Assembly: GCA_963750735.1 (NCBI GenBank)
Contig: CAVVRY010000003.1
Span: forward strand, 248,001 to 312,000
Direction of reading: 5' to 3'
DNA: 64,000 bases
Source: JANTGF01 sp963750735
GTDB lineage: Bacteria; Bacteroidota; Bacteroidia; Bacteroidales; VadinHA17
Shown here: positions 1 through 10,031 of the stretch, piece by piece
Position numbering within the stretch: position 1 is the stretch's first letter
Layout: every line of letters begins with the position of its first letter
Position numbers and translations under genes: made by a program
The notes under the pieces: generated by a model
Told to the model about the DNA's origin: nothing
Seen by the model: the letters and a program-made list of their open reading frames with translations, nothing else
The model's database searches: none

Positions 1-863
1 CTGGTCCCAATGAATATGAGAATAATGTAAATAACAATTGGTATACCAATACCATTGCTTCCTGGACACTTGAATATTGTCTCGAAAGTTTGAAAAGAGT
101 TGAGGCCTCAAGTCCTGAAAAATTCAAAAAACTAGTCAGAAAGATAGATTTAGATATGGTGAAGGAACCTGAAAAATGGAGTCTCATTATTAAGAATATG
201 TATTTCCCTGTTCTCGAAAAAGAAGGTCTTTTCCTCCAGCAGGATGGCTACCTGGATAAGGAAGATTTAAAAGCAAAAGATATCAATCCTGAGGAAAGGC
301 CAATAAACCAAAACTGGTCCTGGGACAGAATCCTTCGCTCACCTTTTATAAAGCAGGCAGATGTGCTGCAGGGAATTTATTTATTTGAAGAACGATATGA
401 TCTCGATACCATAAAAAGGAACTTCAATTATTACGAATCCCGAACTGTACATGAGTCTTCACTATCAGCCTGTATCCATTCCATTTTAGCCACAAAAATA
501 AAGGATATTCCAACTGCCTATGAGATGTACCTGCGAACTGCCCGTCTTGACCTTGACGATTATAATAATGAGGTTGATGAGGGCTTACATATTACAAGTA
601 TGGCTGGAACATGGCTGGCTATTGTTGAAGGATTTGGAGGAATGAGGATAAAAAATGGAGTTGTATGCATTGATCCGGCAATACCCGATAAGTGGAACTC
701 TTTCTCGTTTAACATCCGGTTTCGGGGCAACCTTTTAAACTTCCAGATAAGCCAAAAGGGCACCACGGTATTCAATAAACAAGGTGGAGAAATATCTGTA
801 ATCATTGGTGAAAATAAATTCCTGATTGATAAGGGAGCTGAATTATTACTGGAAGGGATTTAA
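1..863 (+). CDS. GH65-family glycoside phosphorylase (maltose/kojibiose phosphorylase type), C-terminal part
   Basis: The reading frame is open from base 3 and enters from the left edge, so the N-terminal domains are missing. The first codons give GPNEY followed by NNNWYTN, which matches the GH65 active-site signature GPDEYH...NNAYTN. The Glu at bases 12-14 would be the general acid. Further on, HESSLS and EGLHITSMAGTW (roughly bases 440-610) are typical of the end of the (alpha/alpha)6 barrel, followed by the small C-terminal beta domain. Family enzymes phosphorolyse maltose, kojibiose or trehalose to beta-glucose-1-phosphate and glucose in the cytoplasm or periplasm. The exact disaccharide cannot be read from this fragment. 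It lies at the edge of a locus with three GH13 enzymes, which fits maltose-type substrates. Confident on family, not on specificity. Confidence 0.88.
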   Translation, partial: GPNEYENNVNNNWYTNTIASWTLEYCLESLKRVEASSPEKFKKLVRKIDLDMVKEPEKWSLIIKNMYFPVLEKEGLFLQQDGYLDKEDLKAKDINPEERPINQNWSWDRILRSPFIKQADVLQGIYLFEERYDLDTIKRNFNYYESRTVHESSLSACIHSILATKIKDIPTAYEMYLRTARLDLDDYNNEVDEGLHITSMAGTWLAIVEGFGGMRIKNGVVCIDPAIPDKWNSFSFNIRFRGNLLNFQISQKGTTVFNKQGGEISVIIGENKFLIDKGAELLLEGI

Positions 864-1095
864 CCAATCTTTAGCTTGTGGAATTTATTCTGTTTCAGAT
901 TTGCAAATAGTCTGTAAATGTGAAAATTATACTTTGTTTCATTTTGTTTCTTCAGGCCTACACTTTTATTTGTTTCAAACAAAATTGTTAATGAATTTAT
1001 GTTTAAAAGATACATGTTCGTTTCAATTTATATTATCTTTATGCGCCTAAAGTAGTTTACAAATTCATTCAATTAATCAATAAAAAATTATTCTT

Positions 1096-2160
1096 ATGAA
1101 ATTCAGGTCAGGAGTATTGTATGGCGATGAGATAAAAGCTCTTTTCAACTATGCAAATGAAAAAAACTTTGCAATTCCAGCTGTAAATGTTGTTGGAACC
1201 AACTCAGTAAATGCGGTGCTGGAAACGGCCAGGAGGGTGAACTCTCCGGTTATTATTCAATTCTCAAATGGAGGAGCAGTATTTTTTGGAGGAAAAGGTA
1301 TTTCAAATGAAAATGAACAGGCTGCTATAGCGGGCGGTATTTCCGGAGCTCTTCATGTACACACCATGGCAGAGTATTATGGTGTTCCTGTTATTTTACA
1401 TACCGATCATGCAGCTAAAAAATTACTTCCCTGGATTGATGGCCTGCTTGAAGCAGGAGAGACTTACTTCGAACAGACAGGAGTTCCATTATATAGCTCA
1501 CATATGTTGGATCTTTCAGAGGAAAGCCTTGAGGATAACCTTGCCATTAGTAAAAAATATCTTGAGAGAATGAGCAAAATAGGCATGACCCTGGAAATAG
1601 AACTTGGAATTACAGGTGGTGAGGAAGATGGTGTTGACAATACTGATGTTGATAGCTCTCGATTGTACACTCAACCAGAAGAAGTTGCCTATGCTTATGA
1701 GGAGCTTTCGAAAGTAAGCGATGCGTTTACTATTGCTGCATCTTTTGGTAACGTTCACGGTGTATATAAACCAGGAAATGTTGAACTAAAACCCGAAATT
1801 CTTAAGAATTCACAGGAGTTTATTGAAAAGAAATACAAAACTGAAAAGAATCCTGTGAACTTTGTATTTCATGGTGGATCAGGTTCAGAGAAACACCAGA
1901 TTAAAGAAGCTATTGATTATGGCGTTATAAAAATGAACCTGGATACCGATATGCAATGGGCATTTTGGAATGGTGTTAGACTTTATTATAAAGATAAAGA
2001 AGCCTATCTCCAGGATCAAATTGGAAATCCTGATGGTGAGGATAAACCAAATAAAAAATTCTACGATCCAAGAGCATGGTTAAGGAAAGGTGAAGAAAGC
2101 TTTATTGAAAGATTAAAAGAAGCATTTGAAGATCTAAATGCCCTTGATAAAAACGTTTAA
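1096..2160 (+). CDS. fbaA: class II fructose-bisphosphate aldolase
   Basis: A cytoplasmic 354-residue zinc aldolase that interconverts fructose 1,6-bisphosphate with dihydroxyacetone phosphate and glyceraldehyde 3-phosphate. The HTDHA motif near residues 103-107 carries the zinc and catalytic residues. GNVHG near 220-224 and FHGGSGS near 257-263 form the phosphate and second zinc-His region, and KMNLDTD near 280-286 is also conserved. Length fits the E. coli-type (class IIA) enzymes. The ATG follows a 232-bp gap that contains a near-consensus Bacteroidota -7 box, TATCTTTA, at 1034-1041. A strong terminator follows the gene, so it is probably its own transcription unit. Its place between a GH65 phosphorylase and secreted glucan enzymes is unusual for a glycolytic gene. 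Confidence 0.95.
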   Translation: MKFRSGVLYGDEIKALFNYANEKNFAIPAVNVVGTNSVNAVLETARRVNSPVIIQFSNGGAVFFGGKGISNENEQAAIAGGISGALHVHTMAEYYGVPVILHTDHAAKKLLPWIDGLLEAGETYFEQTGVPLYSSHMLDLSEESLEDNLAISKKYLERMSKIGMTLEIELGITGGEEDGVDNTDVDSSRLYTQPEEVAYAYEELSKVSDAFTIAASFGNVHGVYKPGNVELKPEILKNSQEFIEKKYKTEKNPVNFVFHGGSGSEKHQIKEAIDYGVIKMNLDTDMQWAFWNGVRLYYKDKEAYLQDQIGNPDGEDKPNKKFYDPRAWLRKGEESFIERLKEAFEDLNALDKNV

Positions 2161-2180
2161 CTTGTTATGGAAAAATTATA

Positions 2181-2220
2181 CCGGGGAAATGACTAGATTA
2201 TCTGTCATTCCCCGGTTTTT
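2181..2220 (+). terminator. intrinsic terminator after the aldolase gene
   Basis: CCGGGGAAATGAC and GTCATTCCCCGG form a 12-bp stem with one bulged A and a 10-base loop, followed directly by TTTTT. It lies 21 bp after the aldolase stop codon. Confidence 0.9.
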
Positions 2221-2309
2221 AATTATATTAGGTGATAATAATAATTACTGATATTAAATATAAATACCAACTTAATTAGCAGGCTTAGCAATTCATAAAA
2301 ATATGTTTC

Positions 2310-3041
2310 ATGGGAAATCTGAAAATTTTTACACGTGTCGTCTTATTGGTTTTAGTAATTGCCTTCAGTTCAATATTTGGAAATAGTATGCAAGCTCAAT
2401 CGGAAAATATGCACCGGCAAACAGCAAAAACATTTAAATCAAATTCCGGTGAAATGCAATATCTTCTTTACCTGCCAGAAAATACCTCTGGTATTGATTT
2501 GCCACTTATTTTATTTCTGCACGGTTCAGGCGAAAGAGGCAACGACATTGAGCTCATAAAAAAACATGGTCCACCTAAGTTGGCTGAAGAAAAAGATTTT
2601 CCATTTATTATTGTTTCACCTCAATGTCCCAAAGATAAATGGTGGGATGTTGATTTATTGAATGAACTTCTGGATGAGGTAATTTCAAACAACAAAGTGG
2701 ATAAAAGTAGGGTCTATCTCACAGGACTTAGCATGGGAGGATATGGTACCTGGGCTCTTGCAACAAAATATCCTGGAAAGTTTGCAGCTATTGCACCCAT
2801 CTGTGGTGGCGGAGACCCAAGCACTGTTTCATCAATTACATCCATTCCTGCCTGGGTTTTTCATGGAGCCAAAGATTCAGTTGTACCAGTTACAAAGTCT
2901 GAAGAAATGGTCGATGCATTAAGAAAGGCAGGAGGATTTGTGACATTTACCATTTATCCCGAAGCCGGACATGATTCTTGGACGGAAACCTATAATAACA
3001 ACACCTTGTACGAATGGTTTCTGAATTACCAGCTGAAATAA
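2310..3041 (+). CDS. secreted alpha/beta-hydrolase (predicted esterase/peptidase, phospholipase-carboxylesterase type)
   Basis: A 243-residue protein with a Sec signal peptide (hydrophobic residues about 8-24, then QAQ). LFLHGSGERGND gives the HG oxyanion-hole motif. GLSMGGYG carries the nucleophilic Ser of G-x-S-x-G. HGAKDSVVP near the C-terminus supplies the Asp, and EAGHDSW the catalytic His. This is the family often labelled predicted peptidase or dienelactone-hydrolase-like, common in polysaccharide loci, where members remove acyl groups from glycans. The substrate cannot be read here. The gene is 25 bp upstream of the GH13 lipoprotein and probably co-transcribed with it. Confidence 0.85.
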   Translation: MGNLKIFTRVVLLVLVIAFSSIFGNSMQAQSENMHRQTAKTFKSNSGEMQYLLYLPENTSGIDLPLILFLHGSGERGNDIELIKKHGPPKLAEEKDFPFIIVSPQCPKDKWWDVDLLNELLDEVISNNKVDKSRVYLTGLSMGGYGTWALATKYPGKFAAIAPICGGGDPSTVSSITSIPAWVFHGAKDSVVPVTKSEEMVDALRKAGGFVTFTIYPEAGHDSWTETYNNNTLYEWFLNYQLK

Positions 3042-3066
3042 TTAAAAAACATCTAATAAAATAATT

Positions 3067-4452
3067 ATGGACAAGACATTGCTTATTGGCATAATATTGA
3101 CAGCCCTAACCCTAGTCGTATTCTTTGGTTGCAAACAAAAAGTAAAAGCTAAAAAGGAAGAGCCAATCGCTTTCAAGAGTGAGGTAGTTCATCCCGAATG
3201 GACAAAAAACATCAATGTATATGAAGTAAATGTTCGTCAATTTACTGAAGAGGCAACATTCAAAGCCTTTGAAAGTCATCTTCCCAGATTACAAGAACTG
3301 GGTATCGATGTATTGTGGTTCATGCCCATACATCCTATTGGAGTTAAAAACCGGAAGGGAGAGCTTGGTAGCTACTACTCTGTTAAGGATTATATGGATG
3401 TAAATCCTGAGTTTGGGAACCTGGATGATTTTAAAGAACTGCTTGATAAAGCTCACGATTTGGGATTTCATGTAATAATTGATTGGGTACCGAATCATAC
3501 TTCATGGGATAATCCACTCGCCCTGGAAAACCCTGAATGGTACATTAAGGATTCTACCGGAAGTTTTATACCACCTTTGGGCACTGATTGGACAGATGTT
3601 ATTCAGCTCGATTGGTCACAGCAGGGATTGCAGGATTACATGATTGAAGCCTTTACATTCTGGGTAAATATGGGTGTTGATGGCTTCAGGGTGGATCATC
3701 CCCATAAAACACCCTATGAATTTTGGGATCGTGCAAGGATGGAATTGGATAAAATCAAACCTGTATTGATGCTGGCTGAAAACGAAGATCAGCTGGAGTT
3801 TATGGAAAAAGGATTCGACATGAATTATGCCTGGGAACTCCATCATCTTATGAATGAGGTGGCGCAGGGAAAGAAAAATACTAAAGAACTGGTTAAATAT
3901 TTTGAAAAAGAGAACAAGAAATTTCCTTCAAGTATTTACCGACTTCGTTTTATGACAAATCATGATGAAAATTCATGGGCCGGGACAATAAACGAAAGGA
4001 TGGGAGAAGCTCAAAAGGCCATGGCTGTTTTCACTTTTACAATTCCTGGAGTACCTCTTCTTTACAGCGGACAGGAAGCATGCATGGATAAGCGATTGAA
4101 GTTTTTTGAAAGAGATCCAATTGTATGGGAAGAATGCGAACTTACAGGTTTTTACAAGGACCTGATTCAACTTAAGAAAGATAATGAAGCTCTTTGGAAT
4201 GGGGACTATGGTTCACCAATGACAATGATTAAAACATCAAAAAGTCGCAGAGTATTTGCTTTCTCCCGTGAAAAGGAAGATAATAAAGTGATTGTATTCC
4301 TGAATCTGAGTAAAAATCCAACCAGGATCAAGCCCAACCTTAAAACACTGGAAGGCAACTATACTGATTTTACTACCGGCAATAAAGTAGAACTGCCATT
4401 GATGGATTCCTTAAGTTTAGGATCATGGGATTATAGAATACTCGTTCGGTAA
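3067..4452 (+). CDS. GH13 alpha-amylase-family lipoprotein
   Basis: A 461-residue (beta/alpha)8 glucan hydrolase. The N-terminal hydrophobic stretch ends in VVFFGC, a lipobox-like site, so it is probably membrane-anchored. The four GH13 regions are all present: DWVPNH (139-144), GFRVD with nucleophile Asp210, LAENE with acid/base Glu238, and TNHD (297-300). The domain is compact, with no N-terminal starch-binding module, and ends with a short beta-sandwich. Related enzymes cleave alpha-1,4 bonds in malto-oligosaccharides. It sits between the esterase and the GH130-like gene on the same strand. Family is certain; endo- or exo-action is not. Confidence 0.93.
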   Translation: MDKTLLIGIILTALTLVVFFGCKQKVKAKKEEPIAFKSEVVHPEWTKNINVYEVNVRQFTEEATFKAFESHLPRLQELGIDVLWFMPIHPIGVKNRKGELGSYYSVKDYMDVNPEFGNLDDFKELLDKAHDLGFHVIIDWVPNHTSWDNPLALENPEWYIKDSTGSFIPPLGTDWTDVIQLDWSQQGLQDYMIEAFTFWVNMGVDGFRVDHPHKTPYEFWDRARMELDKIKPVLMLAENEDQLEFMEKGFDMNYAWELHHLMNEVAQGKKNTKELVKYFEKENKKFPSSIYRLRFMTNHDENSWAGTINERMGEAQKAMAVFTFTIPGVPLLYSGQEACMDKRLKFFERDPIVWEECELTGFYKDLIQLKKDNEALWNGDYGSPMTMIKTSKSRRVFAFSREKEDNKVIVFLNLSKNPTRIKPNLKTLEGNYTDFTTGNKVELPLMDSLSLGSWDYRILVR

Positions 4453-4552
4453 TTTAAGACTTTGTATTTCCCATTCGAATGGAAGTCATTTCTGATAATT
4501 ACAATTTCGGATTATATGATAAACTGTTATTAAATTGTTAAAGGCTAGTAAA

Positions 4553-5644
4553 ATGAAAAAAAGTATATTGTATTTTTTATTATTAGTATTCCTTGGTTGT
4601 AATTCTAACAATTCTTCTGTTGGGGAATTCCAGACCTTTACCAAACCGGCCGAGAATCCAATTCTAAGTGCTGATTCATCCTTAACATTTGTTTGTCCGG
4701 TAAAAAATGAAGTAGTACACTGGCAGAAAGCAGATGTCTTTAATCCGGGTGCTATTGTGAAAGACAATATGGTTTATTTACTTACTCGATGTGAAGATAA
4801 TCCTGGAGCCATTCTTGGGGGAAGAACTTCAAGAATTGGTTTGGCCTATAGTGAGGATGGGATTCACTTCACAAAGCATCCTACTCCTGTTTTGTACCCC
4901 GATAGCAGCTCCTTTTTTGAATACGACTATCCGGGAGGATGTGAAGACCCCAGGGTGGTGGAAACAGAGGACGGCTTGTACGTTGTGGCATATACCTCAT
5001 GGAATCAAGATGTTGCCAGGCTCAGCATTGCCTTTTCAAGGGACCTTATGACCTGGGAAAAGAAAGGACCGGCATTTGCCAAGGCTTATGATGGTAGATT
5101 TTTAGACTTTTGGTCCAAGTCAGGATCTATCATTACAAAAATGGATGGAGAACGGCAGGTTGTAGCAAAAATGGATGGAAAATACTGGATGTACTGGGGT
5201 GAACAATTTATAAATCTTGCCTGGTCAGAAAATTTGTATGATTGGTATCCTTCGGTAGATGAAGATGGGGAGCTTGAGGCAATTGTTGAACCCAGAAGTA
5301 AAAAATTTGATAGTCACCTTACAGAATGCGGGCCACCAGCCATCATTTTAGATGAGGGTATTGTCCTGCTTTATAACGGGAAGAATGCTGAAAATGAGGA
5401 TGCTGATCCAGATTTACCTAAAGGAACCTATTCCGTTGGAAAATTAGTTTTCGACATAAAAAATCCAAAAAAAGTTATCTCCCGTTCTGATACATACCTC
5501 TTAAAACCAACTCTTCCCCATGAGATTACCGGCCAATATAAGTCAGGGACCACATTTGCTGAAGGTTTGGTATATTTTCAATCGAAGTGGTTTTTATACT
5601 ATGGAACAGCAGATTCCTATATTGGTGTTGCGGTTTCAGAATAG
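4553..5644 (+). CDS. GH130-like beta-mannoside phosphorylase/hydrolase lipoprotein
   Basis: 363 residues from the ATG at 4553; an upstream in-frame TTG at 4535 is less likely because the signal sequence begins at the ATG. FLGC at residues 13-16 is a lipobox. The five-bladed propeller is indicated by NPGA, a GIHF strand, and GGCEDPR (128-134), the GH130 signature whose Asp132 is the likely proton donor. Family members phosphorolyse or hydrolyse beta-1,4- or beta-1,2-mannosides. An exported lipoprotein has little access to phosphate-linked metabolism, so a hydrolytic role is plausible, as reported for some exported GH130 proteins. It is convergent with the third CRTAC1-like gene, 10 bp away. 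Confidence 0.82.
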   Translation: MKKSILYFLLLVFLGCNSNNSSVGEFQTFTKPAENPILSADSSLTFVCPVKNEVVHWQKADVFNPGAIVKDNMVYLLTRCEDNPGAILGGRTSRIGLAYSEDGIHFTKHPTPVLYPDSSSFFEYDYPGGCEDPRVVETEDGLYVVAYTSWNQDVARLSIAFSRDLMTWEKKGPAFAKAYDGRFLDFWSKSGSIITKMDGERQVVAKMDGKYWMYWGEQFINLAWSENLYDWYPSVDEDGELEAIVEPRSKKFDSHLTECGPPAIILDEGIVLLYNGKNAENEDADPDLPKGTYSVGKLVFDIKNPKKVISRSDTYLLKPTLPHEITGQYKSGTTFAEGLVYFQSKWFLYYGTADSYIGVAVSE

Positions 5645-5654
5645 CTTTACTACG

Positions 5655-8600
5655 TCACTTCTGAACATGAACTATTTGCAAGTCCCCATTGTTTATAGCT
5701 ATAAGCAGGAAATGTTTTCCATTCACTTCAATTGACCGAATCTTCCTTGCATCACCAGGTATTTTCAGTCCACTTTCCATTGGCATTAAGGTAAGATAGG
5801 ACGCATTCTTATCTCCAAGTAAACACCAGCCATAACTTGCATCATATCGACCATAGGAAGGTCTTACCGAATGGTTGTTCCCGACCAGTACAATGTCAGG
5901 TATACTATTTAAATCAAAATCATGAACCATAATATCACGAACCGGAGAAAATTGGGCCTCAGTAGGAAGAGTTTTTGTTTCAAATGTTCCATCTCCCTTA
6001 TTCAGGAAATAGCAACTTTCAAATAAGACAGCTTCTTTACGAATCGATTGATTAATTTTTTCCTGTCCAAAAATATCCTGAACGGTTTTTTCTCCAAAGT
6101 CAGAATAATTGGGATACTTCCTTTCCAATCCCACTATTTGATCTGTCAATTGATCCAGGGAAGCAATTGGATAACTGATTCCATTAAAGTAGGAACAAAT
6201 TAGCTGCTCAGGTAAACCATTGTTATCAAAATCATTTACATACATTTCAACTGGCTCCTCCTCGGAAGCCTTCAGAATGGAGTTTAGTCCCAGATTCCCA
6301 GCAATTATATCCATATCGCCATCCTGGTCCAAATCAGCAACCTGTATACAATTCCACCATCCTGATGTTTTATCAAGGCCTGCCTGAATGCTCACATCTG
6401 TAAAATATCCCTCATCATTCTTAAATAATAGATACTTTCATCCATTCCCCTACCACAACTAAATCCAGATCATCCATCTTTATCATAATCCATCCAACTC
6501 GCGTCAGTCACCAATCCAATATTCTGAATTTCATCGCACCTTTTAGCTGTTACATCTTTAAAAAATCCATTTCCATCGTTTTCAAGAAGATATTGGCCCG
6601 GAGATATCCCATAGGCACCGGGTACCGATCTTGAACCTACAAATAGGTCTATATCTCCATCAGCATCAAAGTCGGCAGGCCGAACACACGATCCATTATA
6701 AGCCATGAAGGGGATTGATCCTTTTTCAGACTTGCTAAATCCACCTTTCCCATCGTTTATGAGTAAGCGATCAGCCAGCATAGGATCCATCATTCCCACC
6801 TCATTTCCACCTCTTACTATATACAGATCGAGATCTCCATCTCCTTCTGCATCAAAGAAGCTCGCATCCACATCTTCAGTATACAGGTCTATGTTTAAAA
6901 CAGGTATATGAACAGATTTGAAAGATCCATTACTCTGCTGAGCAAATAATTTCGCTGATTGTCCTTTTGCTCCTCCTATAAAAACATCATCCAGCTTATC
7001 TCCATTTATATCCCCTACTGCCAAAGCAGGCCCCTCATTGGATAAATTGTGTGGAATCAACCTTTCCCGTGTCAAATCATTATAACTATCCTCCTTATGA
7101 CTGAACTCAAGTCCAGGAATCCTATAGAAAGAAAACAATTTTGTAGCTCCAATAACTTTTTTATTATCTGATACAAGTTTTTCTGTACCACCCATCTCTA
7201 AAGTTAAAAACTGGTCAGCTGGCACATCATACCATATATTTTCTGATTGATCCGGCCAACGCACTACCAAAGAATCTATCACATCACTTTCACCAAGCCC
7301 AAAATGAAGCACATCGGATGTTGCAGACAGAAATCCCCTTGTTGCAAATTGCTCAGCGATCAATTTTTGTTCTTTGCAATAAAGGGTGACACGAGATCCC
7401 ACAGCTCGAAGGTTTAATTCTCTTCCTTTGAGCTCAACAGATAAATAATGGTTATCCAACTGAATTTCAGCGTTGTTCCTGTAGATAAAAGCCGGGCTAT
7501 TTATATTATTTACAATAAGATCCAGGTCACCATCATTGTCAAGGTCAGCATAAGTGGAACCATTGGAATATGATTTGATGTCAAATCCCCAATCAGAAGC
7601 CATATTCGAAAATGTAAGATCTCTGTTGTTCTTGAAAATATAATTGATGTTGGGATACAGTGGCATTTTTTCATACAACAATTTATCGGACACACCACTG
7701 TTGTCTCTCATTGGGAAATTCCTGTTACCACCGGTTAAGAATTTGACATAATCCAGATCATTGGCCCTGCGATATATACCGTTCGTGATGAAAAGATCTT
7801 TCCAGCCATCATTATCAACATCGCAAAAAAGAGGCGACCAGCTCCAGTCAGTAGCGTAAATGCCTGCCAATCGACCAATTTCGCTAAACATTCCTCCACC
7901 CAGATTGAGTTGAAGGGTATTTCTTACGAATTGATAATAGTACCCGTATTTTAGTTTAATCTCTGAGAGCTCAAAGTCATCTTCTCCTCCAGATTGTTTC
8001 AGGATTTGTTGCTCATCAGGTAACATATCCAGGACCATAATATCAAGAAGTCCGTCATTGTTAAAATCACCAACATCATTTCCCATTGAGGACCTGCTTG
8101 TATGGGCTAACATTTCAGTTAGCTTCTCAGAAAAAGTTCCATCACCATTGTTGATATATAAATAGTCATCCTCATGGAAATCATTGGAAACATAAATGTC
8201 AGGGAATCCATCATTGTTAAGGTCACATATATTTACTCCCAGGCCATACCCAATCTGGCTGCTGTATATACCTGCATGGCTGGTCACATCATTAAAAACC
8301 TGTCCATTCTCACCTCCATCGTTTCGATACAGCCTGTCACCAGCTCTTACATCATTGCCATAGCGTAAATCTACATTGCCATAACTGCGGGAAGTATGCA
8401 CCGAATGGTTCAACAAATACATATCAAGATCCCCGTCAATATCATAATCGAAAAAGGCAGCCTGGGTAGAAAAACCCTGAAAGTCTAAACCATAGTTAGC
8501 TGCAGATTCTTCAAATGTTAGGTCGCCATGATTAATAAACAGTTGATTTCTGCCTTTTAAATTCTTATAATTCCCAACATGACAAACATAAATATCTAAA

Positions 8601-8977
8601 AATCCATCGCCATTTACATCTGCCATTGTTACACCTGTGGTCCAATCACCCTCACCGGCTACTCCTGCTTTATCAGTTATATCCTCAAATTTGAAATCTC
8701 CTTTATTTAGGTATAATTTGTTGGAATGTTGATTGGAGGTAAAATACAAATCGATAAGACCATCGTTATTGATGTCTCCAGCAGCCACACCTGCACCATT
8801 ATTGAAGTAGAGGTACTCAATAATGTTAAATTCCTCTGTTTCTTTAAGCTGGTTTATAAAATCAACATGGGTAGAGGAAGGGGATAATAACGAAAACAAA
8901 TAATCTCTTTCTTTTTCCTCAGGTTTACAGGAAAAAGTCAATAAAAGTACAAACAAAATAAGCTCTGATTTTCTCAT
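5655..8977 (-). pseudogene. third CRTAC1-like lipoprotein (FG-GAP/VCBS repeats plus ASPIC/UnbV domain), two frame breaks
   Basis: Two reading frames, 8977-6470 (835 codons) and 6395-5655, together cover the full length of the two ~1100-residue paralogues next door. Between them the third frame continues the homology (DLVVVGEWM). Removing one C from 6474-6475 and one A from 6423-6425 rejoins everything into 1106 residues, matching the neighbours residue for residue around GEWM and ending in a normal C-terminus. The N-terminus is a lipoprotein signal (LLTFSC). Calcium-binding DxDxDGxxD loops recur along both halves, with the ASPIC/UnbV domain near the middle. The intended product is a surface or periplasmic beta-propeller protein of unknown function. 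Whether the breaks are real or sequencing errors is open. Confidence 0.85.
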
Positions 8978-9072
8978 AAATATAAATCAATATTCCCGTC
9001 ATAATCGCCAAACTTCACCGCCAGAACCTATTATTAATAAATAGGAGGGTTTTCAATACATATACATCTAAA

Positions 9073-10017
9073 TTAATATAATTCTTCAGTTAAATTTAAA
9101 TTTTTAGATTCGATTCCCAGATAAATCTCAGCTTTCCATTCTATCTCATTACCACCGGAATGCGGATCATTATGATAAACTTCAATCAGTTTATGATTAC
9201 TCCGGTATCCGAGCTTGCTCGCCTGTTCAACTAAATTGTACCAGGAAATATCTGAAACGCTATAATTTCCGTAGAAATCTGTTTTTACTGCATCCATCCC
9301 TTCAACTGTTTTAAACTTAATTTCAGGGTGTTCCGGTATAGCATCACCCTTGGCGATTGGAAAGCAAAAATCAAAGTTGATAGAATCCTGGAATAGATTC
9401 CAGTCATGAACAATCACAAAAGGATTGCCGTCCAATTCAAGGTTATTTCTTTTTACAAATTGGTTCAACTCTATAACATTTGACATCATTGCTCTTGCTT
9501 TACCTCTAGGAGTGCTTTTTAAGTTAATACAAACACAGGATTTTTTCTCAAATTGATCATAACCAGTAAATTCAAAATGAAACGTTTTCAACATTAATTC
9601 CAACCTTGTTTTAATGTCAAGCAGATTGCCCCTGACACTGTTTTTAAAAGGAGTATTTATGAACGGTACAGTTAAACGGTTATAAAGCTTTCGGTCAGGA
9701 TCAGAAACATAAGCTCTGATCATGGTAATTGAATCATTTAACGGTTCGAATTCCCAGTTGAAAATCAAAGTTGTATCACTCAGCATTACTTTTTTTGAAA
9801 CACTCCTGACTGGATCTTTCCTTGTAATTTCAATTTTTGAGCCAGCCCGGGTTCGATTCCAGAGATCCCAATTAAGAATGTTAAAATAAGCAATATCGGG
9901 GGCGGTTTTCGCTGTAAAATGAGCCTGGTAATCACTAGGCCTCATAAGAAGGTATGTGATACCTGCAATCAGGGCTAAAAGAACGATTAAAGCGATAGAG
10001 ACTAATATTTTTCTCAC
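9073..10017 (-). CDS. membrane-anchored GyrI-like (effector-binding) domain protein
   Basis: 314 residues. One N-terminal transmembrane segment (about 5-25) is followed by a region resembling an SRPBCC/polyketide-cyclase fold (FTAKTAPDIAYFNILNWDLW). The C-terminal part resembles a GyrI-like/AraC effector-binding domain: LIEVYHNDP and WKAEIYLGI fit the family pattern EVYLNDP...TEIYIP. No DNA-binding domain is present. Such proteins are thought to bind small molecules, but the ligand is unknown. It is wedged between two CRTAC1-like genes with gaps of 14 bp upstream and 95 bp downstream, so it is probably transcribed with them. Assignment rests on motif resemblance and is moderate. Confidence 0.65.
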   Translation of the reverse strand: MRKILVSIALIVLLALIAGITYLLMRPSDYQAHFTAKTAPDIAYFNILNWDLWNRTRAGSKIEITRKDPVRSVSKKVMLSDTTLIFNWEFEPLNDSITMIRAYVSDPDRKLYNRLTVPFINTPFKNSVRGNLLDIKTRLELMLKTFHFEFTGYDQFEKKSCVCINLKSTPRGKARAMMSNVIELNQFVKRNNLELDGNPFVIVHDWNLFQDSINFDFCFPIAKGDAIPEHPEIKFKTVEGMDAVKTDFYGNYSVSDISWYNLVEQASKLGYRSNHKLIEVYHNDPHSGGNEIEWKAEIYLGIESKNLNLTEELY

Positions 10018-10031
10018 AGTTAAATATCCTT

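Noticed and set aside
826..1050. 74-codon open frame after the GH65 gene
   Set aside because: It overlaps the GH65 end in another frame, has no family features and covers the likely aldolase promoter.
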